Shown here: in pieces, positions 32,929 through 43,672 of the stretch
Layout: every line of letters starts with the position of its first letter
How positions within the stretch are numbered: position 1 is the stretch's first letter
NCBI GenBank assembly: GCA_947652605.1
Contig: OX393578.1
Span: 32,741,470-32,805,469, forward strand
Length of the DNA stretch: 64,000 bases
DNA from: Elmis aenea
Taxonomy: Eukaryota; Arthropoda; Insecta; Coleoptera; Elmidae
Direction of reading: 5' to 3'
The notes under the pieces: model-generated
What the model was told of the DNA's origin: nothing
Database searches by the model: none
What the model saw: only the letters and a program-made list of their open reading frames with translations
Program-made: the position numbers and the translations under genes

Positions 32929-34616
32929 TATAATCCAATAAATCATAATATGTGAAAGCTAATAATCGGGCGATAAGCGAATCTAGTAAACGATAGTAAC
33001 AATAGGGAAATTGAATATTTTTACTATTTATTAAATTTGTAGGCTAACGAAAATAGCACAATCAAAACTTTCTTTGGCACAGTTGGTGCAAGGCTAACAC
33101 AATAAGAAAATAAGAAAGGACATGAAGCCCATATTTTGTTATGTCCGATATATTTTTTGTCCATATATTGCAAATAATTTTAAAAAAATAATTCAAAAAT
33201 CTAAATTTAAACTATTTAACCAGCTTTAAAATGCGAATTTTGTTTAAATTCTTTTTAAGCTAGTTAGAAATTAAAAGTACAAGAATGCAACCTATAGTGA
33301 CTATTTACAGGTAAAGGTGAAAGCATATGGGATCGATTTACTCATACACATCCTGACAGAATTCTAGATGGAAGCAATGGTGACGTATCCTGTGATTCCT
33401 ACAATAATTTTCGTCAAGATGTTGCTTTAATCAAAGATCTTGGTGTACATTTTTATCGTTTTTCTTTGTCTTGGTCAAGAATCTTACCCACTGGAACAGC
33501 TAATGAAGTTAACCTGGATGGTGTACGTTATTACAATGAGCTTATCGACGAATTACTAGCAAACGGAATTTTGCCATTTGTAACGGTGTACCACTGGGAT
33601 CTTCCTCAGCGTCTTCAAGATCTTGGTGGGTGGGCAAATCCAGTACTTGTTGACTATTACGTAGATTATGCACGAATTGCATTTGAGACTTTTGGAGATA
33701 GAGTTAAACATTGGTTAACTATCAACGAACCAATAGGAATTTGTAACGGAGGTTATGGAGAAGTAAGGGCACCAGGTATTCCATCCCTTGGCGTAGGAAA
33801 TTATCTTTGCGCCCATACGGTCCTAAAGGCCCATGCTAAGGCTTATCATATGTACAACGACACGTATAGACCACTGCAAAATGGTAAAGTTACTTAAACA
33901 AATGGAAAATCTATCAATCACCTAATTTAACTCTTAAACATTTTAAGGTAAAATTGCAATCACAATGGACACAAACTGGTTTGAACCTGGAAGTAACTCA
34001 ACAGCTGATATCGAAGCAGCTGAGAGAAGAATACAGTTCAACGTAATTTAGTACTAAAACCATACAAAACTAATTTCACAAAATAAACTTCTTTCAGATT
34101 GGATGGTTCGCCAACCCCATTTTTCATAAAGATGGTGATTATCCGCCAGTAATGAAAGAATTCATTGGCAATCGCAGTAAGCAAGAAGGATTCACGCAAT
34201 CGCGTTTGCCCAAATTCACAGCCGAAGAAATAAACGACATCAAAGGAACATCCGATTTTTTCGGATTTAACAGTTACTCTACCAATTTGGTGGTTGATAG
34301 AGAACCTGAGCCCATAGGAGAACCTCAGTTTCATAAGGATATAAGGGCCACTGTATGGCAAGATCCCTCTTGGCCAGCGACACCCTCTGAATGGCTGAAG
34401 GTAAAGGTACATACCTTTAAACGAATAATTATACTGTTATAATTCTTTTAGGTAGTGCCATGGGGTTTCAGAAAGGTACTCAACTGGGTAAAAGACAGAT
34501 ATGATAACCCAGAAATATACATCTTGGAAAATGGTTATGCAGATTATGGAGGCCTTCAAGATACTAATAGAACAAAATTTTTTCAGGTGTGATTTTTCAT
34601 ATAAATATTTATCTCT

Positions 34617-35743
34617 TTAACTCTTACAGGCACATAAAAAGTAGACATATTTTTGCCCGTGCTGCACACAAAATTCAAAATTATTTATTAACAACGAAAC
34701 TAAATACATTTGAAAAAGGCTGCAGATTAAAAAAGAAAAATATATGTTTTAGCATCCTCGTCGGGTTCAGCAACTCCTGGTGAGGTGGTACACCCTATGT
34801 ACCACTATGCCTGTATTGCGAAATTTTGAGTAGCTTGATTTATCACAAATTGTAATATTTTCTTTTATTTTACTTCTTTGTGATAGTCCTGAAAACATGT
34901 CTTTGATTTAGATAAACAAAATGGCACTTTGCATATTGAACACATCCATTTTGTGCGTATACTTGATTTTTTTTGTACTACAGTTTCCAGATCTTTAACC
35001 GCACCCTGGTTGGTAAGCTTTCCTAGGAAAGTTTTGATTTCAGTAATATCTGTTTGTTGATTTTTTTTTAGCAAAATGACATAGTGGCATATTGCTATCA
35101 GAATCTGATAAGTTTCTAAATTATCCATTTCTAAATCAACTTCCCTTTCCTCATTTACCTGCTCTGTATAATCTAGTTCACCAATTATAGATTCTTGGTC
35201 AGTCAGAATATCTTCAAATTCCGCAAGAAATTAATCCATTGTCATATCTTTCAATTCAAATGACAAGTCTTCTAAATTGTATTTTGCCATTTTAATAATG
35301 ATTATTTGTTTGAATGCTCACAGTGGTACAAATAACGTACCACCAAAATATTGTCAAATAACCACAAGAAAAACTTATTTTAAATATGAAAACAATGTCA
35401 AGTGTAAACCATACCACAAGCAGACAGATTTAACAAAAACACAATTATTTTACGTTAAAATTACACTAATTACAACAAATTATTTTTGTACACTTTACTG
35501 GGGTACAAAATACAACTAAAATGAGTTGACAGATGATCAATGCAAGCAATTTCTATCAGGTTCTGACCTGCAGCGTAAAGTTATGTTATGTCAGTACATA
35601 TTGGGATAGGTGGTACAGTTTTTAAGCTATCGTGCAGAACAGCAGAAATATTAAATTAGGTGGTACAATTTCAATACCACCATGCAGCATTGGTAACAAA
35701 AATAGTGGTACATAACGTGTACCACCATGCCTGTAAGAGTTAA
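34617..35743 (-). mobile_element. piggyBac deletion derivative in intron 6 of gene F
   Basis: Inverted ends TTAACTCTTACAGGCA and TGCCTGTAAGAGTTAA with TTAA at both borders (34617-34620, 35740-35743), the piggyBac target duplication. Gene D's homologous intron has a single TTAA at the same point (TTTTTTAATAGAAG near 12455), a clean paralogous empty site. Subterminal GGTGGTAC/GTACCACC repeats occur at both ends. It encodes a deleted transposase on the minus strand (see 34865-35291). Confidence 0.85.
34865..35291 (-). pseudogene. Internally deleted piggyBac transposase
   Basis: Read on the minus strand, the frame starts MAKYNLEDLSFELKDM near 35290, meets one TAA stop at about 35231-35233, and continues in the same frame through an acidic stretch (EFEDILTDQES) into MDNLETYQILIAICHY. 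It ends in a Cys-rich tail, CSICKVPFC...KTCFQDYHK. The tail matches the C-terminal Cys-rich domain of piggyBac transposases. The acidic N-terminal part fits the usual start of such proteins. The central DDD catalytic domain is missing altogether, so only about 140 codons remain of a normal length near 550-600. It cannot transpose on its own. Confidence 0.7.
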
Positions 35744-36410
35744 TAGAAACCTTATAACTTTTGCAAATATTCTCTATCTTTTTAAAATATGTTTGCTAAC
35801 AATTTCACAGTTGTCAGATTACAATTCATATTTTTTAGTAATTGAAAAAATCGTCACAGGTTTGATTTAATGAGAATAAATAAATCTATATCGATCAGCA
35901 CTTGGATCAAAAATTAACCAAAGCAAAATCGCCTTTAATTTTTAATTAAAAAAATAATGTTACCATAATTGATTAAACAATTGCGAAAAATAATTAATAA
36001 CAAAAAATTACTAATTTTAACATAACTTGTGCGTGTGTCTGTCATTAAAAAAAAAGATTTTCCGATTCTGTTTCAGTTATATCTTAGTGAGTTGCTGGAT
36101 GCTATTCATATCGATAGAGTGAACATCAAGACCTATACTGCCTGGAGTCTTTTAGATAATTTCGAGTGGACAGAAGGATATACGTAAGCATAAACAATAA
36201 AACAATATTAAAATACGACTTTTAACTTTGTGCATTTAAAATTAGGGGCAGATTTGGATTACATTCCGTCGACTTTACAGATCCAGCGAGACCTCGAACT
36301 ACCAAAGCATCAGCGATAGCTTACAAAGATATTATAGCTAACAGAAGATTGCCAGAAACACCCTAAATTAAAATTGTTTTGTTTATAATAAACATTCAGT
36401 TTTAAACTGA

Positions 36411-36760
36411 AAAATAGTTATTTATGTATCAAGGCCAAAAAGTACGTTTTGGCCGAGGTGCATATTACATTTTTTGTGCGATAGAATTAAAAACAATTTA
36501 AATTTTTAGTATTTTTCAAAAATATAGGTTAGAAACTACGTGACATTCTGTCACTGACAGATGACGACGTATGCTGTTAGCTTTAATGCAAATTTACGCT
36601 GTAGCGGCCGAAAAAGTTACTTTTCAGGCCGTTGCTAAGGGTAACGGCCTGAAAAGTTACTTTTTAGGCCGTTGCTAAGGATAACGCCTGTAATGCAGTA
36701 CTTTATGGCTGCTAACGCGTCCGTCAAACAGCTGTTTCTAGTACGACCGCACAAAAAAAC
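36411..36760. mobile_element. GC-rich palindromic element, copy 2
   Basis: Inverted copy of the element at 2688-3100, starting AATAGTTATTTATGTATC and ending CGACCGCACAAAAAA. It sits 45 bp after the stop of gene F. The matching place after gene D (near 15590-15605) goes directly from CTGAAACCAG to AAAACAACATTTT, so this copy inserted after the D/F duplication. The interior has three GGCCG...AAAAGTTACTTTT-type units but lacks the extra hairpin of copy 1. Confidence 0.78.
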
Positions 36761-37150
36761 ATTTTTTATATTTCCCACCTGGTAATAATATCGCGTTTAG
36801 AGGAATTAAAATAATTTGTAACATCATCATTGCAATAATAATCAGTAATATCGATATTGTGACGTTCCGCTGGGCCTTCATTATTTTTATTTTGCTTTAA
36901 AGTTTTCATTTACTTTTAGAAATATACACTGATGCATAATTTACTTAAGGTATAACACGTGAAAATGATTAATTTAAGGGAATTTCAGCTTAAGTAAAAC
37001 AAGATATACCTAATAAAAATATTGTCACAAAGGCTTTAATGCCTAAACCTTAAAGACAATGTGCGCTTGGGGGGTAGCTCGGGATTAATAATGAAGCTAA
37101 TTAATAATTATGAAATTGAGTAGATTTATAATACGAACAAGATGAACACA

Positions 37151-37640
37151 TTAGGTTTGTTCCAACAGCGATTTGCACGGTACAGTAAACGATTTGAGTT
37201 TGCGCAGTATCAATATCGCGTTCCAACACAGGCTCTGATAGTTCACCGGACGGTCAGTAATCCGTTCCAACACATCTAAAATCAATTCGTGTACGGGTTT
37301 GCGGACGATCAGAACAGTACATGGAATGAAAGACGAATTGTTGTCGGGATTTTTAGACGCTTGCGCTGTTCATAACTAACGTGAGAGGTAGCTATGCATC
37401 GCTCTCCCAACCCCTACTTAGTACTAGATTCTTAAGGTGTTTACATTAGCGATGCGCAAATTTCTATGAATCCAATGGACGCCAATGTCATTTACAGTTA
37501 GGTCAGTCGTAAAAGCGTTCCAACAACGATTATACTGTGCAGTTACATTTCGTAGTACATAGTTCACGCATGCGAATAAAACAGTTCATGAACTAATAAC
37601 AAATCAGTACCTAATAAACTCGGTGTTGGAACAAACCTAA
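37151..37640. mobile_element. MITE with TTAGGTTTGTTCCAACA ends
   Basis: TTAGGTTTGTTCCAACAGCG at the left and CGGTGTTGGAACAAACCTAA at the right are complementary. The motif TTCCAACA recurs internally (about 37211, 37265, 37518). About 490 bp and non-coding. It lies within a roughly 1-kb segment (37010-38010) that is absent from the matching position downstream of gene D. Superfamily not assigned. Confidence 0.6.
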
Positions 37641-38059
37641 TGACAAACAGAAATCTTACAGAAAGGTGACTCATTAGACCCATGGTAATTATGGCCATCT
37701 CGGCCGGTTGCTCTACGACCGAGACCGACTACTGTTGACTGTTGACTCTCTACTGTCTTCCTATAATTTGGGATGACTATTTCTATCAATATTTTACCCT
37801 GAGTCAGCTAAAAGACTATGCCGTATAACAAGGAAACACGTAAGGCCGTACTTGATGACTTCAGCTCTCTTTGCTTGCTGTGACACAGTTATAACATATG
37901 ATTGCAAGTAGAGCTGACTCTGAATGGTGTAACATCTAACCTAATAAACGGAGTTTACGAAATGGGTTTACGATAACAAATTTACATTATTAAATATTTA
38001 TAAAATATTAGTGTGACAATATTACGGCTATAACTTGGAGTGTACAACGTCAGTGTCCT

Positions 38060-39504
38060 CGGCCCCCACACATTCGTAATTTAACTTTTTTTAAAACGTA
38101 GAATGTTATGCTACACTTGTGCTACCGTGTGCCGTAAAAGTTTTTGATTGTGCCTTTTTCGTTGGGCTACAAATTCAATTTAAAGTTGGGAGAGCTGTAG
38201 ACATGAAGCCAACAGGTAATTTAAATATTTTGTCTAGTCAAGGGTGTTGTCCTAGCCTTGTGCTAGCTAGCGGGTGTGATAAAATTTTTGATTATGCTGT
38301 ATCGTTACCAACAAATTTGACTTGTACATAATTCAAACGAACTTTTTAGACAAAAAGGTCGTGCTAAATGTGAGTTGCCGTGTTCTGATAAAATTTTTGA
38401 TGGTGCTTATTTCTGTTAGTACCTAACAACATTTGGCGTAATTTTAGAGATGTTACAAGTATTTTATTTTAGCGGTATACTCATGTTGTACACTAGTAAT
38501 ATTTTGGGTATTTGCGTTTTAATTGTAAATATAAACAATAAATAATAAAAACTAGTAAAAAATATAAATAAAACAATCGTATGAAAGTCGGTACAGATTT
38601 GTAATAGTAAATAATGCTTATTTCTAGGTGTGCAGGTACATTGACATTTTTAATTTTACAAATTAGTAAGCATTGTTTTAACTTAAATATTAAAACAAAT
38701 ATTATGGAAGTGCGTTATAATTTTATAAATTATTGGAAATTTTTATCAAGTTAAATTTGCAAAACAGCAGAAATTTTAGTTAAGTAGTTTTTATAAGTTT
38801 TTTAACGGTTTAAATTTCTACAAAGGAAAATATAAATGTTTATAGACGTGACAAAAACCCTTACCGAGAAATATTTATTGAAATCTTTGCTACAGCATGG
38901 ACAATTTTTTAAGGTGTGTGTTTACTTGTCTTCTTGCCACATTAAGTGGCGTTGTTTCAAGAAGTGAAAATCCACCCCAGGCTTATGTTAAGACCGCACT
39001 GTGTTTTGGTGTTCTTTTCAACAAGTATCTGTATCGCTTTTGACATCCGATTCTTTATACCACGACACCACGAGTGGATCAATTTCGTAAAATCGTCTTT
39101 GGCTTATTAACAGATTTCTTTTTGCTGTCGCCATCTTCAAGTCCACACACGACGCGGTGGGGTGGTGGTGAGCAAGTTGCATAAGTTTCCTCATCATACC
39201 AAAAAAACGTTTGGGTAGACTTTTGGGATCTCGTCTTGTTATTCAGCTGTTCCGCTTTTTTTTTATACTAGCGGTAATTATTCCATCAAAAGTTCTAAAA
39301 AGCATAACTGTTTATTTACGATTTTTCTTGGTACATTTAATGCCATCTTGATAATTATATTGGACAAGAATTCGACTGTTCTACATTAAAACAGCTGCCA
39401 GTGTTATTTATATTTTAAAAAAAAACGTTCTGAAATGTTTCAACGTTTTTGGGTAAATAGAGAAGGATTGTGATATTTTTTGCCAATAAACTGTTCAAAA
39501 GTGC
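38060..39504. other. Intergenic spacer with diverged internal repeats
   Basis: Sequence from about 38025 resumes similarity to the region after gene D (GTGTACAACGTCAGTGTC against 15890). Between 38130 and 38405 a motif AAAATTTTTGATT.TGC recurs three times at about 120-bp spacing. The 70-codon frame at 38119 is unrecognised. A 48-codon frame at 38897-39043 starts with a signal-peptide-like stretch, MDNFLRCVFTCLLATLSG, but has no relation to GH1 that I can see. Confidence 0.35.
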
Positions 39505-39588
39505 ATCCCAGCCTATCGAGGTCACCATAGGCTTCAACAACATTTTATAAAGAAGACCACCGACATTAAAAATAACATTTAAAGAAAT
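39505..39588 (+). pseudogene. Relic GH1 last exon ('E2')
   Basis: CCCAGCCTATCGAGGTCACC and ACAACATTTTATAAAGAAG match the middle of exon 8 of gene E, followed by a 16-bp deletion relative to E and then the same 3' flank (AGGTGGAATATTATTCAAAATAAA and onward to about 39780). No other exon of this copy was found upstream. It is the tail of a duplicate of gene E that has otherwise been deleted. Confidence 0.75.
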
Positions 39589-39789
39589 TAACATAAAATT
39601 TTAGGGTTTAAAAGGTGGAATATTATTCAAAATAAACGTATTTAAAAAGCGTAAGCATTTAAAAATTATTTGATATCACAATACAGCAGACACTTGATTT
39701 ATCAGGATTTGTTTACCGAAGCTATTAAAAATATCAAATTTAAAAAATCTACCAAAAAAATACTGATTTTGTTTTTATGCAGATATTTC

Positions 39790-40658
39790 GAAATCGATTA
39801 CAATGTAAAAAGCGGTCAGTAGAGTATCTTAATGACAATTACTTCTTGAGAAATTCGTGATCTTTTAACCTTAACTGATTATTAACGTTATTCCATAACC
39901 TGCAGTCCGTCAAATCGAGAGTATTTCACAAAATGAGTGAATTTTTAATTTAATCCGTTAGGAGCACGAGCACCCGTATCTGACACGGGTATGCGATTCC
40001 GTCTAATTTGCACATGGTCGTGCTTTTCACGGGCGGACTTGCATCGTGCGGGAAAAAAAATTCCTCAAGCAGTAATGTAAATGACTTACTGTACAGCCTG
40101 CATGCATAGTAAGTGAGTCCTTATGCACGGTAAGCAAACGGCACATTTGTCTAGAAATGTCAAAGTAGGCTTACGTCAAAATTGACAAGACAACGTAATT
40201 ACATGTGTATATTAGCCAAAGCCGTTAAAATCGTATGTATTATGTGATCGTAGAAAAAGTAAGCTTCATAACACGAGTTGTAAAACAATTAAGCACTCGC
40301 CGCTACGCGGCTCGGTGCGCAACTTTTCCACTCGAGCGTAATATGCTTCTTACAACTCTTGTTATGTAATATAGTATTAAAGCTTCTGTAATTCAAAAGA
40401 AATATAATAAAGTTAAAAGATCAGCTAGTGGACTGTTGGTGGCCATAGCGGTATCGTTATAAAAGGCAAAAAAATAACACTTATTTACCCGCCAAACCCG
40501 TTCAGTTCCACATTAATTGTGTTATTTATATTGAAATTTTTGCAGCCCCCAATATCCCACGTCACTGATTATGCAAAACATATTTTACACTATACCTTAC
40601 TATTACTTTTCTCTAAAAAAAAAGCGATCATTTTTGACCACCAAACTAAAAAAAAACG
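39790..40658. other. Intergenic spacer, nothing coding seen
   Basis: Unremarkable spacer except for a short hairpin (CACCCGTATCTGACACGGGT near 39970) and a GC-richer stretch at 40010-40060. No exon recognised. Confidence 0.35.
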
Positions 40659-40660
40659 TA

Positions 40661-43116
40661 CAGGGTGGTCCAAATTCGATGGAATTGCATGGGTATCTCG
40701 GTTAATATTCAAGATAAAGAAACGGTTAAATCACCAAAAATGTGCAGTTTTTTGAGACAAACTCAGGACCGTTTTCAAAATTATTCTTTCATTTCTGGTT
40801 TTCGAGTTATTGAATAAAAAGTGTTTTTTTGTCATATTAATTCTAATGTGTCATATCTCCGTTATTGATGAAAATATTTATAAAGATTATTTTTAGATTT
40901 CTTATGTTTAATTTGATTATAATAAAAAAAAAAATATTACGCTCGCCGTTAAAAAGTTATGACACAAACTTACTCTTTTTTAAATGGGAACAATAGTTGG
41001 CTATGACCTATTTAAATTCCTTATTTTTTTCTCATTCCAAATATATAAGAGAATGTATTTATTTTTAATAATACGCAAGTTATGAAGGTTTTTTAGTTGT
41101 TTTTTTTTAAGAAAATCATAGTAGGCTGTGAAAACAAACAAAAACAAGGTGTTAAAAACCTTATAAAACTCATGTGGTGCAAGTTACCAAGGTTTTTAAA
41201 TTTGTTGTTGAGATAAAAATCAAAAATTTTTGAACTTAAGATAAACAGCAATATACTACGGATATGACCTTTATGACTTAAATGATACAAAAAGAATTTA
41301 AAAAGGTTTTTTTCCAATGAAAATAAAAATTTAACCAAACTTATATTGTTGCTGCATTACTGCTGATTCCGACTATGTTGTTGTTATCTTATGTTTAAAT
41401 ATTTACAATGTTTATCTCAAGAAAAAATTAGAAAACATTAGTAACTTGTACCACATGAGTTTTATAAGGTTTTTAACATCTTGTTTTTTTTTCGTTTTCA
41501 CAGCCTACTATGATTTTCTTAGAAAAAAAAAAACTAAAAAACCTTCATAACATGCGTATTATTAAAAATAAATACATCGACCCTTATATATTTAGAATGA
41601 GAAAAAAATAAGGAATTTAAAAAGGTCATAGCCAACTATCGCTCCCATTTATAAAAACGTAAGTTTGTGTCAACTTTTTAAGGGCGAGCGTAAACATTTT
41701 TTTTTTTAGTTTCATCAAATTAAACATAAAAATATCTAAAAATAATCTCCATAAATATTTTCGATATTTACAACAATAACGGATATATTGTCGCGGTTAT
41801 TTAAGGATCGGGCCAAAATGGCCAGGGCGGCGCTAAACTATGGGGGCAAAGCTCTAACACACACTCACTCGCTCAATAAATAAGACACTCGCTTGGCATA
41901 AATTATATTTATTATATAAAAAACACAACACGTAATCTACATAAACTGATACAATTAATCTAGATAGATAAAACAAACGCGGGGCGCAACTCCCAAAAGG
42001 CGGGAGTCGTTGGAAGAGGAGTCCAATTGACCCTCGGACCACGGCGTCCGACCAACGAATTTCTTCCGAATGTAAGGTTTTCGCAAAAACCACCCCCACG
42101 CTGAAGACGCTAACATTCCCGCGCGACCGTTACAAACTTGGGTGGTACATTTCGCCCAAAGCGTAGAAAAGTCCAAATGACATCAATAAAGTAATCTTAA
42201 GACTGTTTTATACTATACTATTTTTTCCTTTAAGAAAATCGTATACGATTTTTGATACAAAAATTTCGTTCAAGAATTTAGCATGGAAAATATGAACCTC
42301 TTACATTGTACTATATTTTGGTACGAAAACTCCAATATATTTTTGTTACTTTTTAGTAACTTTTATCATATTTTTTTGGCACCTTGAGTAACCATGTCAA
42401 ATGTTCAATTTGATCACAACAGAAAGCGAATTATTTTCAAATTTAACGTATATTTAACGCTTGTTCCATTTTACATATTTATTCCTACAAAATAAATTGT
42501 GAGGGATATAACGGTAATAAGTACTTCTAGTATTTAACATCGTTTGATTGTTTCAGTTAACCTAACCCACAAATGACATGCGGTCAGATACAGTTGCAGT
42601 AGAATACGCATGCGCCCATGCCAAAGAACACGCCCATGCTAAAATTACTGCATGCTCTAGTAATTTCGTACGAATTTTTGGTTCAAGATTTGTAATTTCT
42701 GATTGACACCTTACTAGAAAATCGTATACGATTTTCTTAAACGAAAAAATAGTGTAGCATAAAACAGACTTTACACTCAGAACACAATGACAAGTACATC
42801 CTGAGATCGCCCGCGCTTTTGGGGGTTTATTGTGGGGCCAATACCGCGCTTCAATCAGCCCGAACCGACAAGCATTTGTCCTGACGCGTTTGACAAAGAA
42901 TTTCAAAAAGTACAGCTGTGACAATTTGACACATTATTAATATGACAAAAAAACACTTTTTATTCAATAACTCGAAAACCGGAAATGATAGAATATTTTT
43001 GAAAACGGTCCTGAGTTTGTCTCAAAAAACTGCACATTTTTGATAATTTAACCGTTTCTCTATCTTGAATATTAACCGATATACCCATGCAATCCCATCG
43101 AATTTGGACCACCCTG
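40661..43116. mobile_element. CAGGGTGG palindrome split by an insertion
   Basis: Ends CAGGGTGGTCCAAATTCGAT and its complement, with TA on both sides (40659-40660, 43117-43118). The left arm runs from 40661 through about 41340. The right arm mirrors it from about 41380 to 41786 and then again from about 42928 to 43116. So an original palindrome of about 1.3 kb was interrupted by about 1.1 kb of other DNA. A related left-end fragment lies at 61709. No transposase recognised. Confidence 0.72.
41789..42923 (-). mobile_element. Possible solo LTR inside the palindrome
   Basis: The DNA that interrupts the palindrome reads TGTCGCGGTTA at its left and AGCTGTGACA at its right; on the minus strand that is TGTCACAGCT...CGCGACA, the TG...CA form of an LTR. 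Flanks ATAT and ATTT would be an imperfect 4-bp target duplication. A further inverted pair, with GAAAATCGTATACGATTTT at about 42236 and 42718, lies inside and may be a nested MITE (about 42192-42775). No internal retroelement region is present. Class uncertain. Confidence 0.4.
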
Positions 43117-43672
43117 TACTTTAGGGTGTTAATGGCCTTAGTTGAATAATATTAGTCTGCTCAGTGCTTATGTATTTTTTTTGTGCAGTTTAAGAAACAA
43201 ACAACATATCTGCGATCTGCAACAATATTTAAAAAAAAATTGTTTAGCGCAGTTATCTCACGGTAGTCTACAAAGGACTAAAACAAAAAATCTTTTAGTT
43301 TTACTACCAAAAATATATCGGCGATCTTTTTTACAATATTTAATCTCAACTATTGGACGATCATCCGCGCGAGCGCATGTGCTAAAACAAAACTAGCACA
43401 CAAAAAAAATTAGGTTAATAGTCAACAAAACCGTATTATGTTATAAACAAATAACATGACATTATTATCAGTTATCAAATATTAGCTAAAAACCTTTGAA
43501 CAGGTCCATTATACAAATTTGTCCTTGTGAAAATATCGATACCAATAGCAATTAACTATTACTGTTCACATCAACGTTGTGTTAACAACAAAGTAAGAGT
43601 AAATACACCAACGGGCTGACGGTAAAAGTTTTTGCGACAAAGTGCGACAACTGTTGCAATAAAGGCAGTAAA

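Larger units (their letters stand above)
31212..36366 (+). pseudogene. GH1 gene F: duplicate of D with broken signal-peptide exon
   Basis: Exons 2-8 are intact and in frame: 31307-31407, 33311-33883, 33948-34042, 34098-34400, 34452-34586, 36077-36183 and 36246-36366, with the same lengths as gene D. Acid/base is kept in TINEP and the nucleophile Glu in YILENG, where Leu replaces the near-invariant Thr. The region matching D's exon 1 (about 31212-31255) has lost the ATG, shows small indels and has an in-frame TAA at 31239; the donor survives. The first Met after that is inside the catalytic core, so no secreted protein can be made from this exon. An alternative first exon or upstream splicing would rescue it; the intact rest suggests the loss is recent. 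AATAAA at 36387. Confidence 0.8.

Noticed and set aside
34038..34412. 124-codon minus-strand ORF
   Set aside because: Antisense shadow of exon 5 of gene F.
42562..42924. 120-codon minus-strand ORF
   Set aside because: Inside the LTR-like insert and its nested inverted repeat; composition and context do not suggest a protein.
43142..43396. 84-codon ORF before gene G
   Set aside because: Sequence is shared with about 26060-26330 but the frame is not conserved between the two copies; likely upstream non-coding DNA.
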